Positions 17,239 through 26,129 of a stretch of DNA of 64,000 nucleotides are shown one piece after another. Position numbers and translations under genes: made by a program. The first letter of the stretch is position 1. The number at the start of each line of letters is the position of its first letter. The notes beneath the pieces were generated by a model. It worked only from the letters and a program-made list of their open reading frames with translations, did not search any database and was not told the DNA's origin. Where the stretch lies: positions 62,001 to 126,000 of the forward strand of contig NZ_JACYHF010000018.1 in the NCBI RefSeq assembly GCF_016482685.1. Reading direction: 5' to 3'. The stretch is from Streptomyces sp. DSM 110735. Its GTDB lineage: Bacteria; Actinomycetota; Actinomycetes; Streptomycetales; Streptomycetaceae.

Positions 17239-17270
17239 GCGCCCCCGGTCCACCCCAGGACCGGGGGCGC
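17239..17270 (+). terminator. Terminator after mscS
   Basis: GCGCCCCCGGTCC (17239-17251) pairs perfectly with GGACCGGGGGCGC (17258-17270) around a 6-base loop. Confidence 0.8.
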
Positions 17271-17345
17271 GCGGCGTTGACGACCGCTCCCGCCGGGGCC
17301 TACGTTCGCTGCGCCGATCACCCCGGCAACGCGAGGGAGTCGCCC

Positions 17346-18611
17346 GTGAAGCTCACCGTGGTCGGCGGAGGCTCGACCTACACCCCCGAACTCGCCGACG
17401 GCCTCGCGCGGCTGCGCGACACCCTGCCCGTCGAGGAACTGGTGCTGGTCGACCCCGCCCCGGAGCGCCTTGAGCCGGTGGCCGCCGTCTCCCGCCGCAT
17501 CCTCGCGCGCCACGGTCACCCCGCCCGGATCACCGCCACCGCCGATCTGGAGGCGGGAGCCGAGGGCGCCGACGCCGTCCTGCTCCAGTTGCGCGTCGGC
17601 GGACAGGCGGCGAGGAACGAGGACGAGACCTGGCCACTGGAGTGCGGCTGCGTCGGCCAGGAGACGACCGGCGCGGGCGGTCTCGCCAAGGCGCTGCGTA
17701 CGGTCCCGGTGGTGCTGGACATCGCCGAGCGGGTACGCCGGGTCAGCCCGGGCGCCTGGATCGTGGACTTCACCAACCCGGTCGGCATCGTCACCCGCGC
17801 CCTGCTCAAGGCGGGACACCACGCGGTCGGTCTGTGCAACGTGGCCATCGGACTCCAGCGCAAGTTCGCCGCGCTGCTCGGCACCGCGCCCGGCGAGGTC
17901 CACCTCGACCACGTGGGGCTGAACCACCTCACCTGGGAGACCGCCGTCCGCCTCGGCGGACCCGAGGGTCCCGACGTGCTCCCCCGCCTGCTGGCCGAGC
18001 ACGGCGACACCGTCGCCGCCGACCTCCGCCTCCCGCGCGCCCTGCTCGACCGCCTGGGCGTGGTCCCGTCGTACTACCTCCGCTACTACTACGCGCACGA
18101 CGAGGTCGTGGACGAGCTGCGCGCCAAGCCCTCCCGCGCCGCCGAGGTCGCCGCCATGGAGCGCCAACTGCTGGCGCTGTACGCCGACCCGGCGCTGGAC
18201 GAGAAACCCGCGCTGCTCGCCAGGCGCGGCGGCGCCTACTACTCCGAGGCGGCGGTGGACCTGACAGCCGCCCTGCTCACCGGCAACGGCAGCCCGTACC
18301 AGGTGGTCAACACGCTGAACGCGGGCACGCTGCCCTTCCTCCCCGCCGACGCGGTGATCGAGGTCCCGGCGGCGGTGGGCGCGAAGGGGGCGGTGCCGCT
18401 GCCGATTCCCGAGGTCGATCCGCTGTTCGCGGGGCTGATGGCGAGCGTGACGGCGTACGAGGACCTGGCCCTGGAGGCGGCGCTGCGCGGTGGCCGGGAG
18501 CGGGTGTTCCGCGCGCTGCTCGCGCACCCCCTGGTCGGCCAGTACGCGTACGCCGACACCCTCACCGACCTCCTCCTCGCCCACAACCGGGAGCACCTGC
18601 CATGGGCGTGA
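17346..18611 (+). CDS. 6-phospho-beta-glucosidase, glycoside hydrolase family 4
   Basis: A 421-residue GH4 enzyme, which hydrolyses phosphorylated disaccharides by an NAD- and divalent-metal-dependent oxidation/elimination. The N-terminal Rossmann motif is VVGGGSTYTPEL (residues 5-16). The metal site is visible as Cys164 in GLCNVAIG and His194 in GLNHLTW. NEDETWPLECGCVGQETTG is the conserved substrate loop. The start is the GTG at 17346 after GAGGGAG. It overlaps the downstream BadF/BadG-type sugar kinase by 10 bp, indicating a two-gene catabolic operon for a (possibly amino-)sugar. No regulator is adjacent. Confidence 0.93.
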   Translation: MKLTVVGGGSTYTPELADGLARLRDTLPVEELVLVDPAPERLEPVAAVSRRILARHGHPARITATADLEAGAEGADAVLLQLRVGGQAARNEDETWPLECGCVGQETTGAGGLAKALRTVPVVLDIAERVRRVSPGAWIVDFTNPVGIVTRALLKAGHHAVGLCNVAIGLQRKFAALLGTAPGEVHLDHVGLNHLTWETAVRLGGPEGPDVLPRLLAEHGDTVAADLRLPRALLDRLGVVPSYYLRYYYAHDEVVDELRAKPSRAAEVAAMERQLLALYADPALDEKPALLARRGGAYYSEAAVDLTAALLTGNGSPYQVVNTLNAGTLPFLPADAVIEVPAAVGAKGAVPLPIPEVDPLFAGLMASVTAYEDLALEAALRGGRERVFRALLAHPLVGQYAYADTLTDLLLAHNREHLPWA

Positions 18612-19582
18612 CAGCCGCCGCGCTCGCTGTGGACGCGGGCAACAGCAAGACCGACGTGGCCGTACTCACGGCGGAGGGCGAGGTGCTGGCGACGGCGCGC
18701 GGAGGCGGCTTCCGCCCGCCGGCGGTCGGGGTGGGGCGGGCGCTGGACACCCTGGCCGAACCGGTCGAGCGCGCGCTGTCGGAGGCGGGTCTGACGTCCG
18801 TCTCCCATGTCTCCGCCTGCCTCGCCAACGCCGATCTCCCGGTCGAGGAAGCCGAGTTGGCGACCGCGCTGCGCTCCCGCGCCTGGGGTTCCTCGGTTAC
18901 CGTCCGCAACGACACCTTCGCCGTCCTGCGCGCCGGAGTGGCCGAGCCCCGGGGCGTGGCGGTGGTGTGCGGGGCGGGCATCAACTGCGTGGGGATGCGC
19001 CCCGACGGCCGTACCGCCCGCTTCCCGGCGCTCGGGCGGCTCTCCGGCGACTGGGGCGGCGGCTGGGGTCTGGCGGAGGAGGCGCTGTGGCACGCGGCGC
19101 GCGCCGAGGACGGCCGGGGCGGTCCGACGGAGCTGGCCCGCGCGCTCCCGGCGCACTTCGGTCTGGACTCGATGTACGCCCTGATCGAAGCCCTGCACCT
19201 GGGACACCTCGCGTCGTCCCGCCGCTACGAGCTGACGCCGGTCCTCTTCGGGACGGCCGCCCGGGGTGACGCGGTGGCCCGTTCGCTGGTCGGGCGACTG
19301 GCCGAGGAGGTCGCGGTGATGGCGTCGGTGGCGCTGACCCGCCTCGACCTCCTCGGGGAGCCCACTCCGGTCGTGCTCGGCGGCAGCGTGCTGACGGCGG
19401 GACACGCGGTCCTGGACGACGCCGTACGCGACCAGCTCAACTCCCGTGCCCCGCACGCCGATCCCCGCCCGATCCGTGCCGCGCCGGTCCTGGGCGCCGC
19501 CCTCCTCGCCCTGGATCACCTGGACGCGCCCCCGGAATCGGGGGAACGCGCCCGCTCGTACTGGGAGTCGGAACACCCCTGA
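18602..19582 (+). CDS. BadF/BadG-type sugar kinase (N-acetylglucosamine kinase-like)
   Basis: A 326-residue ASKHA-fold kinase. Phosphate-binding loop 1 is LAVDAGNSKTDVAV (about residues 7-20). The second conserved block VAVVCGAGINCVGM (about 118-131) and SGDWGGGWGLAEEAL (about 146-160) match the eukaryotic-type GlcNAc kinase/BadF family, and VVLGGSVLTAG (about 257-267) is the adenosine motif. It probably phosphorylates the sugar released by, or imported for, the upstream GH4 enzyme, with which it overlaps by 10 bp. The start is the ATG at 18602 inside the upstream gene. Confidence 0.9.
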   Translation: MGVTAAALAVDAGNSKTDVAVLTAEGEVLATARGGGFRPPAVGVGRALDTLAEPVERALSEAGLTSVSHVSACLANADLPVEEAELATALRSRAWGSSVTVRNDTFAVLRAGVAEPRGVAVVCGAGINCVGMRPDGRTARFPALGRLSGDWGGGWGLAEEALWHAARAEDGRGGPTELARALPAHFGLDSMYALIEALHLGHLASSRRYELTPVLFGTAARGDAVARSLVGRLAEEVAVMASVALTRLDLLGEPTPVVLGGSVLTAGHAVLDDAVRDQLNSRAPHADPRPIRAAPVLGAALLALDHLDAPPESGERARSYWESEHP

Positions 19583-19782
19583 CGCCAACCCCTCGGCGGA
19601 CCGGTCCTGTTCACCGTCGCACCGGGAACCGATCAGGATTGACCCGGCGTGTTTGTGGACAGGTCGTGTTCCGGGACGGGTGGTGACATGCCGTCGTCCG
19701 GGCGAGATGCGGTGAAGGCTGGTGCGGAAGGCGGTGCGGGCGGTGATACTGGGCGGCGAACGATGACCATGGGGGAGGTCGG

Positions 19783-21279
19783 GTGACACAACCGCCGAGG
19801 AGCAGCGCGCCGCCGACGGCAGGCTCCGCCCTGCCCGCGCCGTCCGCCGCCGTGCCCGCGCAGCCCGGCGCGCTCCCGCAGCCCGCCGTCGCCGCCCCGC
19901 CCGCCGTGCCGCCCCAGGGCGGTCGTCCGGCGGGCGGTCGCTCCTCCGCCCCCGAACCCCCCGGCCGTCGTACCGCGTTCGTCGAGGGCGCCGAGCGGCT
20001 GCGCGCCGCCGCGACCACCGAGCCGGGGCGGCTGCGGGTCATCGGCGCCGTACTCGCCCTGCTGGTCGTGGCGTTCGGCGCGGTCACCGCGTGGCAGAGC
20101 GGCGAGCGCGCCGCCGCCGCGGACGACGTGCTGCACGGCAGCCAGCCGCTCAGCTCGGGCGCCGCGTCGATCTACCGTTCGCTGGCGGACGCCAACACCA
20201 CGGTCTCCAGCGGTTTTCTGGCGGGCGGGCAGGAGACGCCCGAGACCCGGGACCGGTACGAGAAGGACATCAGCCGCGCCGCCGCAGGTCTGGTCAAGGC
20301 CGCCGCCAAGTCCGAGCCGGACTCCGCCGCCGCGGCGAGCATCGCCAAGCTGAACCGGCTGCTGCCGGAGTACAAGGGTCTGATCGAGCGCGCCCGGGTC
20401 TACAACCGGCAGGGCTATCCGGTCGGCGGCGCCTATCTGCGGTACGCCAACGAGAAGATGCAGCAGGACATGCTGCCTGCCGCCGAGGACCTGTACACCA
20501 AGGAGAACCAGCGCCTGGCCGCCGACTACGGCGACGCGACCCCGTACCCGTGGGCTGCTGTCGCGCTCGGTGTCCTCGCGCTCGGCGGGCTCGGCTGGGC
20601 GCAGCACCGCGAGTACCGGCGCACCAACCGCGTCCTGAACCAGGGCCTGGTCGCGGCCACCACCGCCACCGCCGTCGTCCTGCTGTGGCTGCTGGTCGGG
20701 CACACGGTCGCCCGCGCCGGGCTGCACGGCTCCGAGGAGCACGGCATCCGCTCCCTGAACGTCCTGCACAGCGCCCAGATCGCCGCCCTGAAGGCGCGCG
20801 GCAACGAGAACCTCGGTCTGGTGGCACGCGGCGCCGAGACGGTCACGGTCGACGGCACGGTGTACGACACGTACTACCGGGGATTCGACCAGGAGATGAC
20901 CGTGCTGAACGGCAGCCTGAAGCGGGCGGGTTCCCTCGCCGACGACCCGGCGGGCGCACAGCCCGTCACCGCGGCGACGCGGAACATGGCGGAGTGGAAG
21001 AAGCGGCACGCGGACGCCCACCGCGAGGACGACAGCGGCGACTACCAGCAGGCGCTGGCCATGGTGATCGGCGCGAAGGGCACCACCGGGGAGTGCTTCG
21101 ACGGCGTGGACGAGAACCTGAACCGCGCCATCGGTCACGAGCAGGCGGAGTTCGAGCGGGCTGCCGGGGACGGGCGGGACGCGATGACCGGGCTGCCCGC
21201 GGGTGCCGCCGCCCTCGGTGTGCTCGGCGCGGCCGGTGCGGTGCTGGGCATCGGGCGCAGGCTTTCGGAGTACAGGTGA
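19783..21279 (+). CDS. GlnX-like membrane protein of the PknG signalling locus
   Basis: A 498-residue protein with a Pro/Ala-rich cytoplasmic N-terminus (1-80) and four transmembrane helices. TM1 is at about 86-104 (IGAVLALLVVAFGAVTAW), TM2 about 254-273, TM3 about 285-309 and TM4 about 468-486. Two extracytoplasmic segments, each about 150 residues, lie between TM1/TM2 and TM3/TM4. This layout and the position before a solute-binding protein and a PknG kinase match GlnX of mycobacteria and corynebacteria, which passes amino-acid availability to PknG. The start is the GTG at 19783 behind GGAGGT, and it overlaps the next gene. Function is inferred from topology and synteny. Confidence 0.78.
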   Translation: MTQPPRSSAPPTAGSALPAPSAAVPAQPGALPQPAVAAPPAVPPQGGRPAGGRSSAPEPPGRRTAFVEGAERLRAAATTEPGRLRVIGAVLALLVVAFGAVTAWQSGERAAAADDVLHGSQPLSSGAASIYRSLADANTTVSSGFLAGGQETPETRDRYEKDISRAAAGLVKAAAKSEPDSAAAASIAKLNRLLPEYKGLIERARVYNRQGYPVGGAYLRYANEKMQQDMLPAAEDLYTKENQRLAADYGDATPYPWAAVALGVLALGGLGWAQHREYRRTNRVLNQGLVAATTATAVVLLWLLVGHTVARAGLHGSEEHGIRSLNVLHSAQIAALKARGNENLGLVARGAETVTVDGTVYDTYYRGFDQEMTVLNGSLKRAGSLADDPAGAQPVTAATRNMAEWKKRHADAHREDDSGDYQQALAMVIGAKGTTGECFDGVDENLNRAIGHEQAEFERAAGDGRDAMTGLPAGAAALGVLGAAGAVLGIGRRLSEYR

Positions 21280-22316
21280 CAGGGGGCCGGAGCATGGACG
21301 CGGCAGGAGGACGCACCCGGCTGCGCGGCTGGGGCGGGGTCGGCGCGATGGCGGTGCTGTGTGCCCTCGCGCTCAGCTTCGTGCTGTTCCTCCCGCGTAC
21401 CCAGGCGCACCCGGAGCCCGGTCCGGTGACGTCGGTGGGTCCGGTGGTCGAGGGCAGCCAGGCGCGCGCCTCGACGTGCGAGGACGCCACGGCGCAGGAC
21501 CTGTCGCTGCCGCCGTCGAAGGCGAGCGGGAAGACGATCGACGCGATCAAGGCCCGTCCCGGCACCCGCAAGCTGATCGTCGGCGTGGACCAGAACAGCT
21601 ACCGCTGGGGCTACCGCAATCCGAACAACCCGGGTGCGGAGCTGGAGGGCTTCGACATCGACCTGGTGCACCGGATCGCCGAGGACATCGTGGGCGACCC
21701 GGACGCCGTGCAGTTCAAGGCGATCCCGACCAGCCAGCGCATCGCCGCCCTCCAGGAGGGCCGGGTGGACATGGTGGTGCGCACGATGACGATCAGTTGC
21801 GAGCGGCTGAAGGACGTCGCGTTCTCCGCGCCGTACTTCCGGACCGGGCAGCAGGTGCTGGCGCCCAAGTCCTCGCCGGTGAAGGGGTACCGGGACCTGG
21901 CGGGCAAGCGGGTGTGCACGGCGGCGGGCTCGACGGCGCGCAAGAAGCTGGCGGGGGACGTGAAGTCCGGCGCGGTGAAGGCGGTCGTCGGCGAGGCGGT
22001 GCCCAACCAGCTCGACTGCCTGGTGCGGTTGCAGCTCGGCGAGGCGGACGCGGTGATCACCGACGGCGCGCTCGCCGCGAGCCAGGCGGCCCAGGACCCC
22101 ACGCTCGAACTCAAGGGCCCCGCCTTCACGACCGAGTACTACGGCGTGGCCATGAAGAAGGACGCGGGGGACCTGGTGGGGCGGGTCAACCGCGTGCTGG
22201 CGGACTACCGTTCCGACGGCTGGCAGGCGTCGTACGACAAGTGGCTGTCGGCGACACTGGGCAAGGACGCCAAGCCGTACCGTCCGCCCGTGCCCGCATA
22301 CCGGGGTGAGAGCTGA
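21276..22316 (+). CDS. GlnH-like extracytoplasmic solute-binding protein
   Basis: A 346-residue family 3 solute-binding protein of the glutamate/glutamine/aspartate type. An N-terminal hydrophobic segment (about residues 20-40, AMAVLCALALSFVLFLP) acts as signal or anchor; I see no clear lipobox. Binding-fold landmarks are LIVGVDQNSYRWGYRNP, ELEGFDIDLVHRIAEDI, QRIAALQEGRVDMVVRTMTI and LGEADAVITDGALAASQ. No transporter subunits are nearby, so it probably serves as the ligand sensor of the GlnX/PknG system, not as part of an importer. I chose the GTG at 21276, which overlaps the upstream stop and has GGAG five bases before it; the ATG at 21294 is the alternative. Confidence 0.88.
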   Translation: MTGGRSMDAAGGRTRLRGWGGVGAMAVLCALALSFVLFLPRTQAHPEPGPVTSVGPVVEGSQARASTCEDATAQDLSLPPSKASGKTIDAIKARPGTRKLIVGVDQNSYRWGYRNPNNPGAELEGFDIDLVHRIAEDIVGDPDAVQFKAIPTSQRIAALQEGRVDMVVRTMTISCERLKDVAFSAPYFRTGQQVLAPKSSPVKGYRDLAGKRVCTAAGSTARKKLAGDVKSGAVKAVVGEAVPNQLDCLVRLQLGEADAVITDGALAASQAAQDPTLELKGPAFTTEYYGVAMKKDAGDLVGRVNRVLADYRSDGWQASYDKWLSATLGKDAKPYRPPVPAYRGES

Positions 22317-22370
22317 GCGACCGGGCAGGACGAGACAGCGCCGACTTGGGACAGCAGCGAGAGGTGATCG

Positions 22371-23675
22371 ATGGGCGTCACGGACCCCGCCGGGCCGGTG
22401 ATGGACCGGGACGAGGTGGACCGTGCGCTGGCGCGGCTCGGCCAGGAGCACGAGGCGATCGAGACCTCGCTGCTCGCGCTCCAGGACCACGCGGGACGCA
22501 GACTCCTGGAGGGCGCCGAGCTGACCGGTGTCACCAAGGAGCGCTGGGCTGCCGCGGAAGAGGCGATCACCGTGCTGTGGGCGTGCTTCGACGCGTACAC
22601 GGCAGCGCTGCGCCGGGCGCGCGAGATCCGCTCCCGGCGCCGCTGGTCCAGCCGTGAGGACCTGGTGGAGCTGACCGGGCTGCTGCGCGGGGAGTCGGTC
22701 ACGCTGGCGAGTCCGGCGCTCCCGGCGGGCACCGGCAGACTCAGCGAGAGCTGCACGCTGACCGCGCTGGTCGAGCGGATGAACGAGCTGTACGCCTCTT
22801 CCCTGGACGTGGTGGTCGCCGCCGACGCGGTGTGGTCGGCGCTGCCCGCCCGGATAGATCTACTCGCCGCCGAACTCCACCGCACCCGCTCTCTCGCCCA
22901 CTCCGTCGGGGTGCGCCCCGGCGAACACCCCGCCGGTGACGACCTGGAGGGCATCACGGCCACGCTGACCGGGCTGCGCGCCCGCGTGATCAGCGACCCG
23001 CTCGCCTACTGGACGCCCGCGCAGGGCAGTTCGGCGCCCGGTGGCGGGCGCCCGGACACCACGGTGTACGACCGCGAGGCACGCGCCCTTGAGGACGTGC
23101 GCCGGGAGATCGACGCGGTGCTGACGGTCCGTCAGGACGCCGAGGAGCGGCTGATCCGGCTGCGGGACGTGCTGTCGCGCGCCGACCGGACGCTGGCCGA
23201 GGCGCGGACCGCGCGGGGCGAGGTCCTGGCGAAGATCGCGGCGACCGAGGTCCCGGTGGTGAGCGGTCCGCCGACCGTGCTCCAGGAGCAGTTGGCGACG
23301 GCTGCCGAGTACCGAAGGCACGCCCGCTGGCACCGGCTCTCCCCGCTGCTGGACTCCCTCGAACGGCGGGCGGAGGACGAACTGCTGCGCGCCCGCGAGT
23401 CGTTGACGGCGGTGACCGCGCCGCTCGCGGTCCGCGCCGAGCTGCGCGGGCGCCTGGACGCCTACCGGGCGAAGGTCGCCCGGCACGGTCTGGCCGAGGA
23501 CCCGCTGCTGATCGAGCGGTACGACGCGGCGCGCCGCACGCTGTGGAGCGCGCCCTGCGATCTGCGCGTGGCGGAGCAGGCGGTGCTGCGCTACCAGCAC
23601 GCGGCGGCCGAACTGCTCAACGCGCCGAAGGTGCCCGAGCACGGACCCACGGACGCGAAGGGGGACGAGGGGTGA
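22371..23675 (+). CDS. Coiled-coil protein of the PknG locus, function unknown
   Basis: A 434-residue soluble protein, rich in Ala, Arg, Glu and Leu, with long helical stretches such as RALEDVRREIDAVLTVRQDA and RRAEDELLRARESLTAVT that predict coiled coils. No transmembrane segment, signal peptide or catalytic motif is visible. The ATG at 22371 follows GAGAGGTGA. Its stop overlaps the kinase start (GTGA), so it is co-translated with PknG. It has no counterpart in the three-gene mycobacterial glnX-glnH-pknG set; an adaptor or kinase substrate is a reasonable but unproven guess. Confidence 0.72.
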   Translation: MGVTDPAGPVMDRDEVDRALARLGQEHEAIETSLLALQDHAGRRLLEGAELTGVTKERWAAAEEAITVLWACFDAYTAALRRAREIRSRRRWSSREDLVELTGLLRGESVTLASPALPAGTGRLSESCTLTALVERMNELYASSLDVVVAADAVWSALPARIDLLAAELHRTRSLAHSVGVRPGEHPAGDDLEGITATLTGLRARVISDPLAYWTPAQGSSAPGGGRPDTTVYDREARALEDVRREIDAVLTVRQDAEERLIRLRDVLSRADRTLAEARTARGEVLAKIAATEVPVVSGPPTVLQEQLATAAEYRRHARWHRLSPLLDSLERRAEDELLRARESLTAVTAPLAVRAELRGRLDAYRAKVARHGLAEDPLLIERYDAARRTLWSAPCDLRVAEQAVLRYQHAAAELLNAPKVPEHGPTDAKGDEG

Positions 23676-26125
23676 GCGAGGAACGGCACGCCTGCCAGCG
23701 CCCGGACTGCGCGGGCAGGTACGAGGACATGGGCGGCGGGGGGCTGTACTGCGACACCTGTGGTCTGGCGCCGGTGGTCGCCCCGGTGACCCCGCTGGTG
23801 CCGCCCGTCGTGGTCCCGGAGTCCACCGGTCCCACGGAGAGCGGCAGTTCGCGCAGCGCCCGTACCTCCTCGCAGTCCTCGCGTTCGCGCCGCTCGGTGT
23901 CGGGGCGGCTCTCCCGCGCCGACTCGGGCCGCGCCGCCGGGCGTTCGGTGTCGGTGCGCAGCTCGGGCGCGTCCTCGGGGCAGTCCGGGCGCGGACGCCT
24001 CGGCGCCGGTCTGGTGGCGGTGCCGCAGGTGCCGAAGCCCGATCCGCGCGCGATGGTGCTGGAGAACCCGCAGGTGCCCGAGCGCAAGCGGTACTGCTCC
24101 CGCTCGGACTGCGGGGCGCCGGTCGGCAGGGCGCGAGGTGAGCGTCCGGGGCGCACGGAAGGTTTCTGCACCAAGTGCGGGCACCCGTACTCCTTCGTGC
24201 CGAAGCTGCGCGCCGGGGACATCGTGCACGGGCAGTACGAGGTGGCGGGCTGTCTCGCGCACGGCGGGCTCGGCTGGATCTACCTCGCGGTGGACCGTGC
24301 CGTCTCCGACCGCTGGGTGGTGCTCAAGGGTCTCCTGGACACCGGCGACCAGGACGCGATGGAGGCGGCGATCTCCGAGCGCCGGTTCCTCGCGGAGATC
24401 GAGCACGCGGGCATCGTGCGGATCTACAACTTCGTCGAGCACCTGGACCAGCGCACCGGCTCCCTGGACGGCTACATCGTCATGGAGTACGTCGGCGGCA
24501 AGTCCCTGAAGGAGATCGCCAACGCCCGCCGCACCCCGGACGGCAGGCGGGACCCGCTCCCGGTGGAGCAGGCGTGCGCGTACGGCATCGAGGCGCTGGA
24601 GGCGCTCGGTCATCTGCACAGCCGCAACCTGCTGTACTGCGACTTCAAGGTCGACAACGCCATCCAGACCGAGGACCAGCTCAAGCTGATCGACATGGGC
24701 GCGGTGCGCCGGATCGACGACGAGGAGTCCGCGATCTACGGCACGGTGGGCTACCAGGCACCCGAGGTCGCGGACGTGGGGCCCTCGCCCGCGAGCGACC
24801 TGTACACGGTGGGCCGTACCCTCGCCGTCCTCACCTTCGACTTCCAGGGCTACACGACCGTGTACGCCGACTCGCTGCCCGACCCGGACACCATCGAGGT
24901 CTTCCGGCGCTACGAGTCCTTCTACCGCTTCCTGGTCCGCGCGACCGACCCCGACCCGGCGCGCCGGTTCGCCTCCGCGCAGGAGATGGCCGAGCAACTG
25001 ACCGGGGTGCTGCGCGAGGTGGTCTCGCTGCAGACCGGGCAGCCCCGGCCGGCGCTTTCGACCCTGTTCGGACCCGAAGTGCGGGTCACGGACACCGAGT
25101 TGTTCCCGGTGCTCGACGGCGACGTCTCCCGCCTGGGGACGCGCGGCACGGGTCGTACGCCCTCCGCCCCGCCCCCCGCCCTGGTCCGGGCGGTGGACAC
25201 GGCGGCCGCCGCGCTCGCCCTGCCCGTCCCGCTGGTCGACCCGAACGACCCGGACGCCGGTTTCCTCGCGGGTCTGACCGCCACCGCCCCGGGCGAACTC
25301 CTCGCCGCGCTGGACGCGGCTCCCGCGCAGACCGTGGAGACCCGGCTGCGCAGGGTCCGCGCCCGCCTCGAACTGGGCGATTCGCAAGCCGCGTTGACGA
25401 CTCTGTCCCGTCTGGAGGCGGAGCGCCCCGACGACTGGCGGGTGGTCTGGTACCGGGGCGTGACCGCCCTCGCCACCGGCGACCTCGCCCACGCCGCCCT
25501 CGCCTTCGACGCGGTCTACGACGCCTTTCCCGGCGAGCCCGCGCCCAAGCTGGCGCTCGGTCTGTGCGCGGAGGTACTGGGTCAACTGGACAACGCCGCC
25601 GAGTACTACCGGCTGGTGTGGGCGACCGACCCGGGCTTCGTCAGCGCCGCGTTCGGACTCGCCCGGGTGCGGCTCGCGGCCGGGGACCGCACCGGCGCGG
25701 TGGACACCCTGGAGTCGGTGCCGGAGTCGTCCATCCACTACACCGCCGCCCGGGTCGCCGCCGTACGCGCCCGCCTCAGACAGCGCACGGCGAGCCCGGG
25801 TGACGTACCGTTCCTGGACGATCTGACCGCCGCGGCGGGTCAGATCGAGGCGCTGGACGCGTACGGTCTGGACCCGGCGCGGCGCGAGCGGTTGTCGGCG
25901 GAAGTCCTCGGCTGCGCCCTGGACTGGATACTCTCCCAGGGCAGGGGCACCGGCTCGCCCGCCTCGGGCGGACGGGTGCTGCTCGGCAGCGGTCTGGACG
26001 AGCGGGGTCTCCGCTTCGGTCTGGAACGCGCGTACCGCACGCTGGCCCGGCTGGCGCCCGGCGGCGAGGAGAGGATCGAACTGGTGGAACGGGCCAACCG
26101 TTACCGCCCCCGGACGTGGGTGTAG
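23672..26125 (+). CDS. pknG: PknG-like serine/threonine protein kinase
   Basis: An 817-residue soluble kinase. A first cysteine cluster is at about residues 7-33 (CQRPDC, YCDTCG), a Ser/Arg-rich linker at 55-105, and the rubredoxin-like zinc module at about 140-180 (YCSRSDCG, FCTKCGHPYSF). The kinase domain follows with the unusual glycine loop CLAHGGLGWIYLA (from residue 194), Lys219, catalytic Asp324 in YCDFKVDNA and DMG (341-343) in place of DFG. The C-terminal half (about 500-817) is a tetratricopeptide domain, including WYRGVTALATGDLAHAALAF. The same order occurs in Mycobacterium PknG. The catalytic loop lacks the HRD arginine, typical of PknG. An extra N-terminal zinc cluster is present here. 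Confidence 0.93.
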   Translation: MSEERHACQRPDCAGRYEDMGGGGLYCDTCGLAPVVAPVTPLVPPVVVPESTGPTESGSSRSARTSSQSSRSRRSVSGRLSRADSGRAAGRSVSVRSSGASSGQSGRGRLGAGLVAVPQVPKPDPRAMVLENPQVPERKRYCSRSDCGAPVGRARGERPGRTEGFCTKCGHPYSFVPKLRAGDIVHGQYEVAGCLAHGGLGWIYLAVDRAVSDRWVVLKGLLDTGDQDAMEAAISERRFLAEIEHAGIVRIYNFVEHLDQRTGSLDGYIVMEYVGGKSLKEIANARRTPDGRRDPLPVEQACAYGIEALEALGHLHSRNLLYCDFKVDNAIQTEDQLKLIDMGAVRRIDDEESAIYGTVGYQAPEVADVGPSPASDLYTVGRTLAVLTFDFQGYTTVYADSLPDPDTIEVFRRYESFYRFLVRATDPDPARRFASAQEMAEQLTGVLREVVSLQTGQPRPALSTLFGPEVRVTDTELFPVLDGDVSRLGTRGTGRTPSAPPPALVRAVDTAAAALALPVPLVDPNDPDAGFLAGLTATAPGELLAALDAAPAQTVETRLRRVRARLELGDSQAALTTLSRLEAERPDDWRVVWYRGVTALATGDLAHAALAFDAVYDAFPGEPAPKLALGLCAEVLGQLDNAAEYYRLVWATDPGFVSAAFGLARVRLAAGDRTGAVDTLESVPESSIHYTAARVAAVRARLRQRTASPGDVPFLDDLTAAAGQIEALDAYGLDPARRERLSAEVLGCALDWILSQGRGTGSPASGGRVLLGSGLDERGLRFGLERAYRTLARLAPGGEERIELVERANRYRPRTWV

Positions 26126-26129
26126 GCGA

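Noticed and set aside
19633..21138. A 501-codon minus-strand frame opposite the GlnX-like gene
   Set aside because: No binding site or motif, and the plus-strand gene has clear helices and overlaps.
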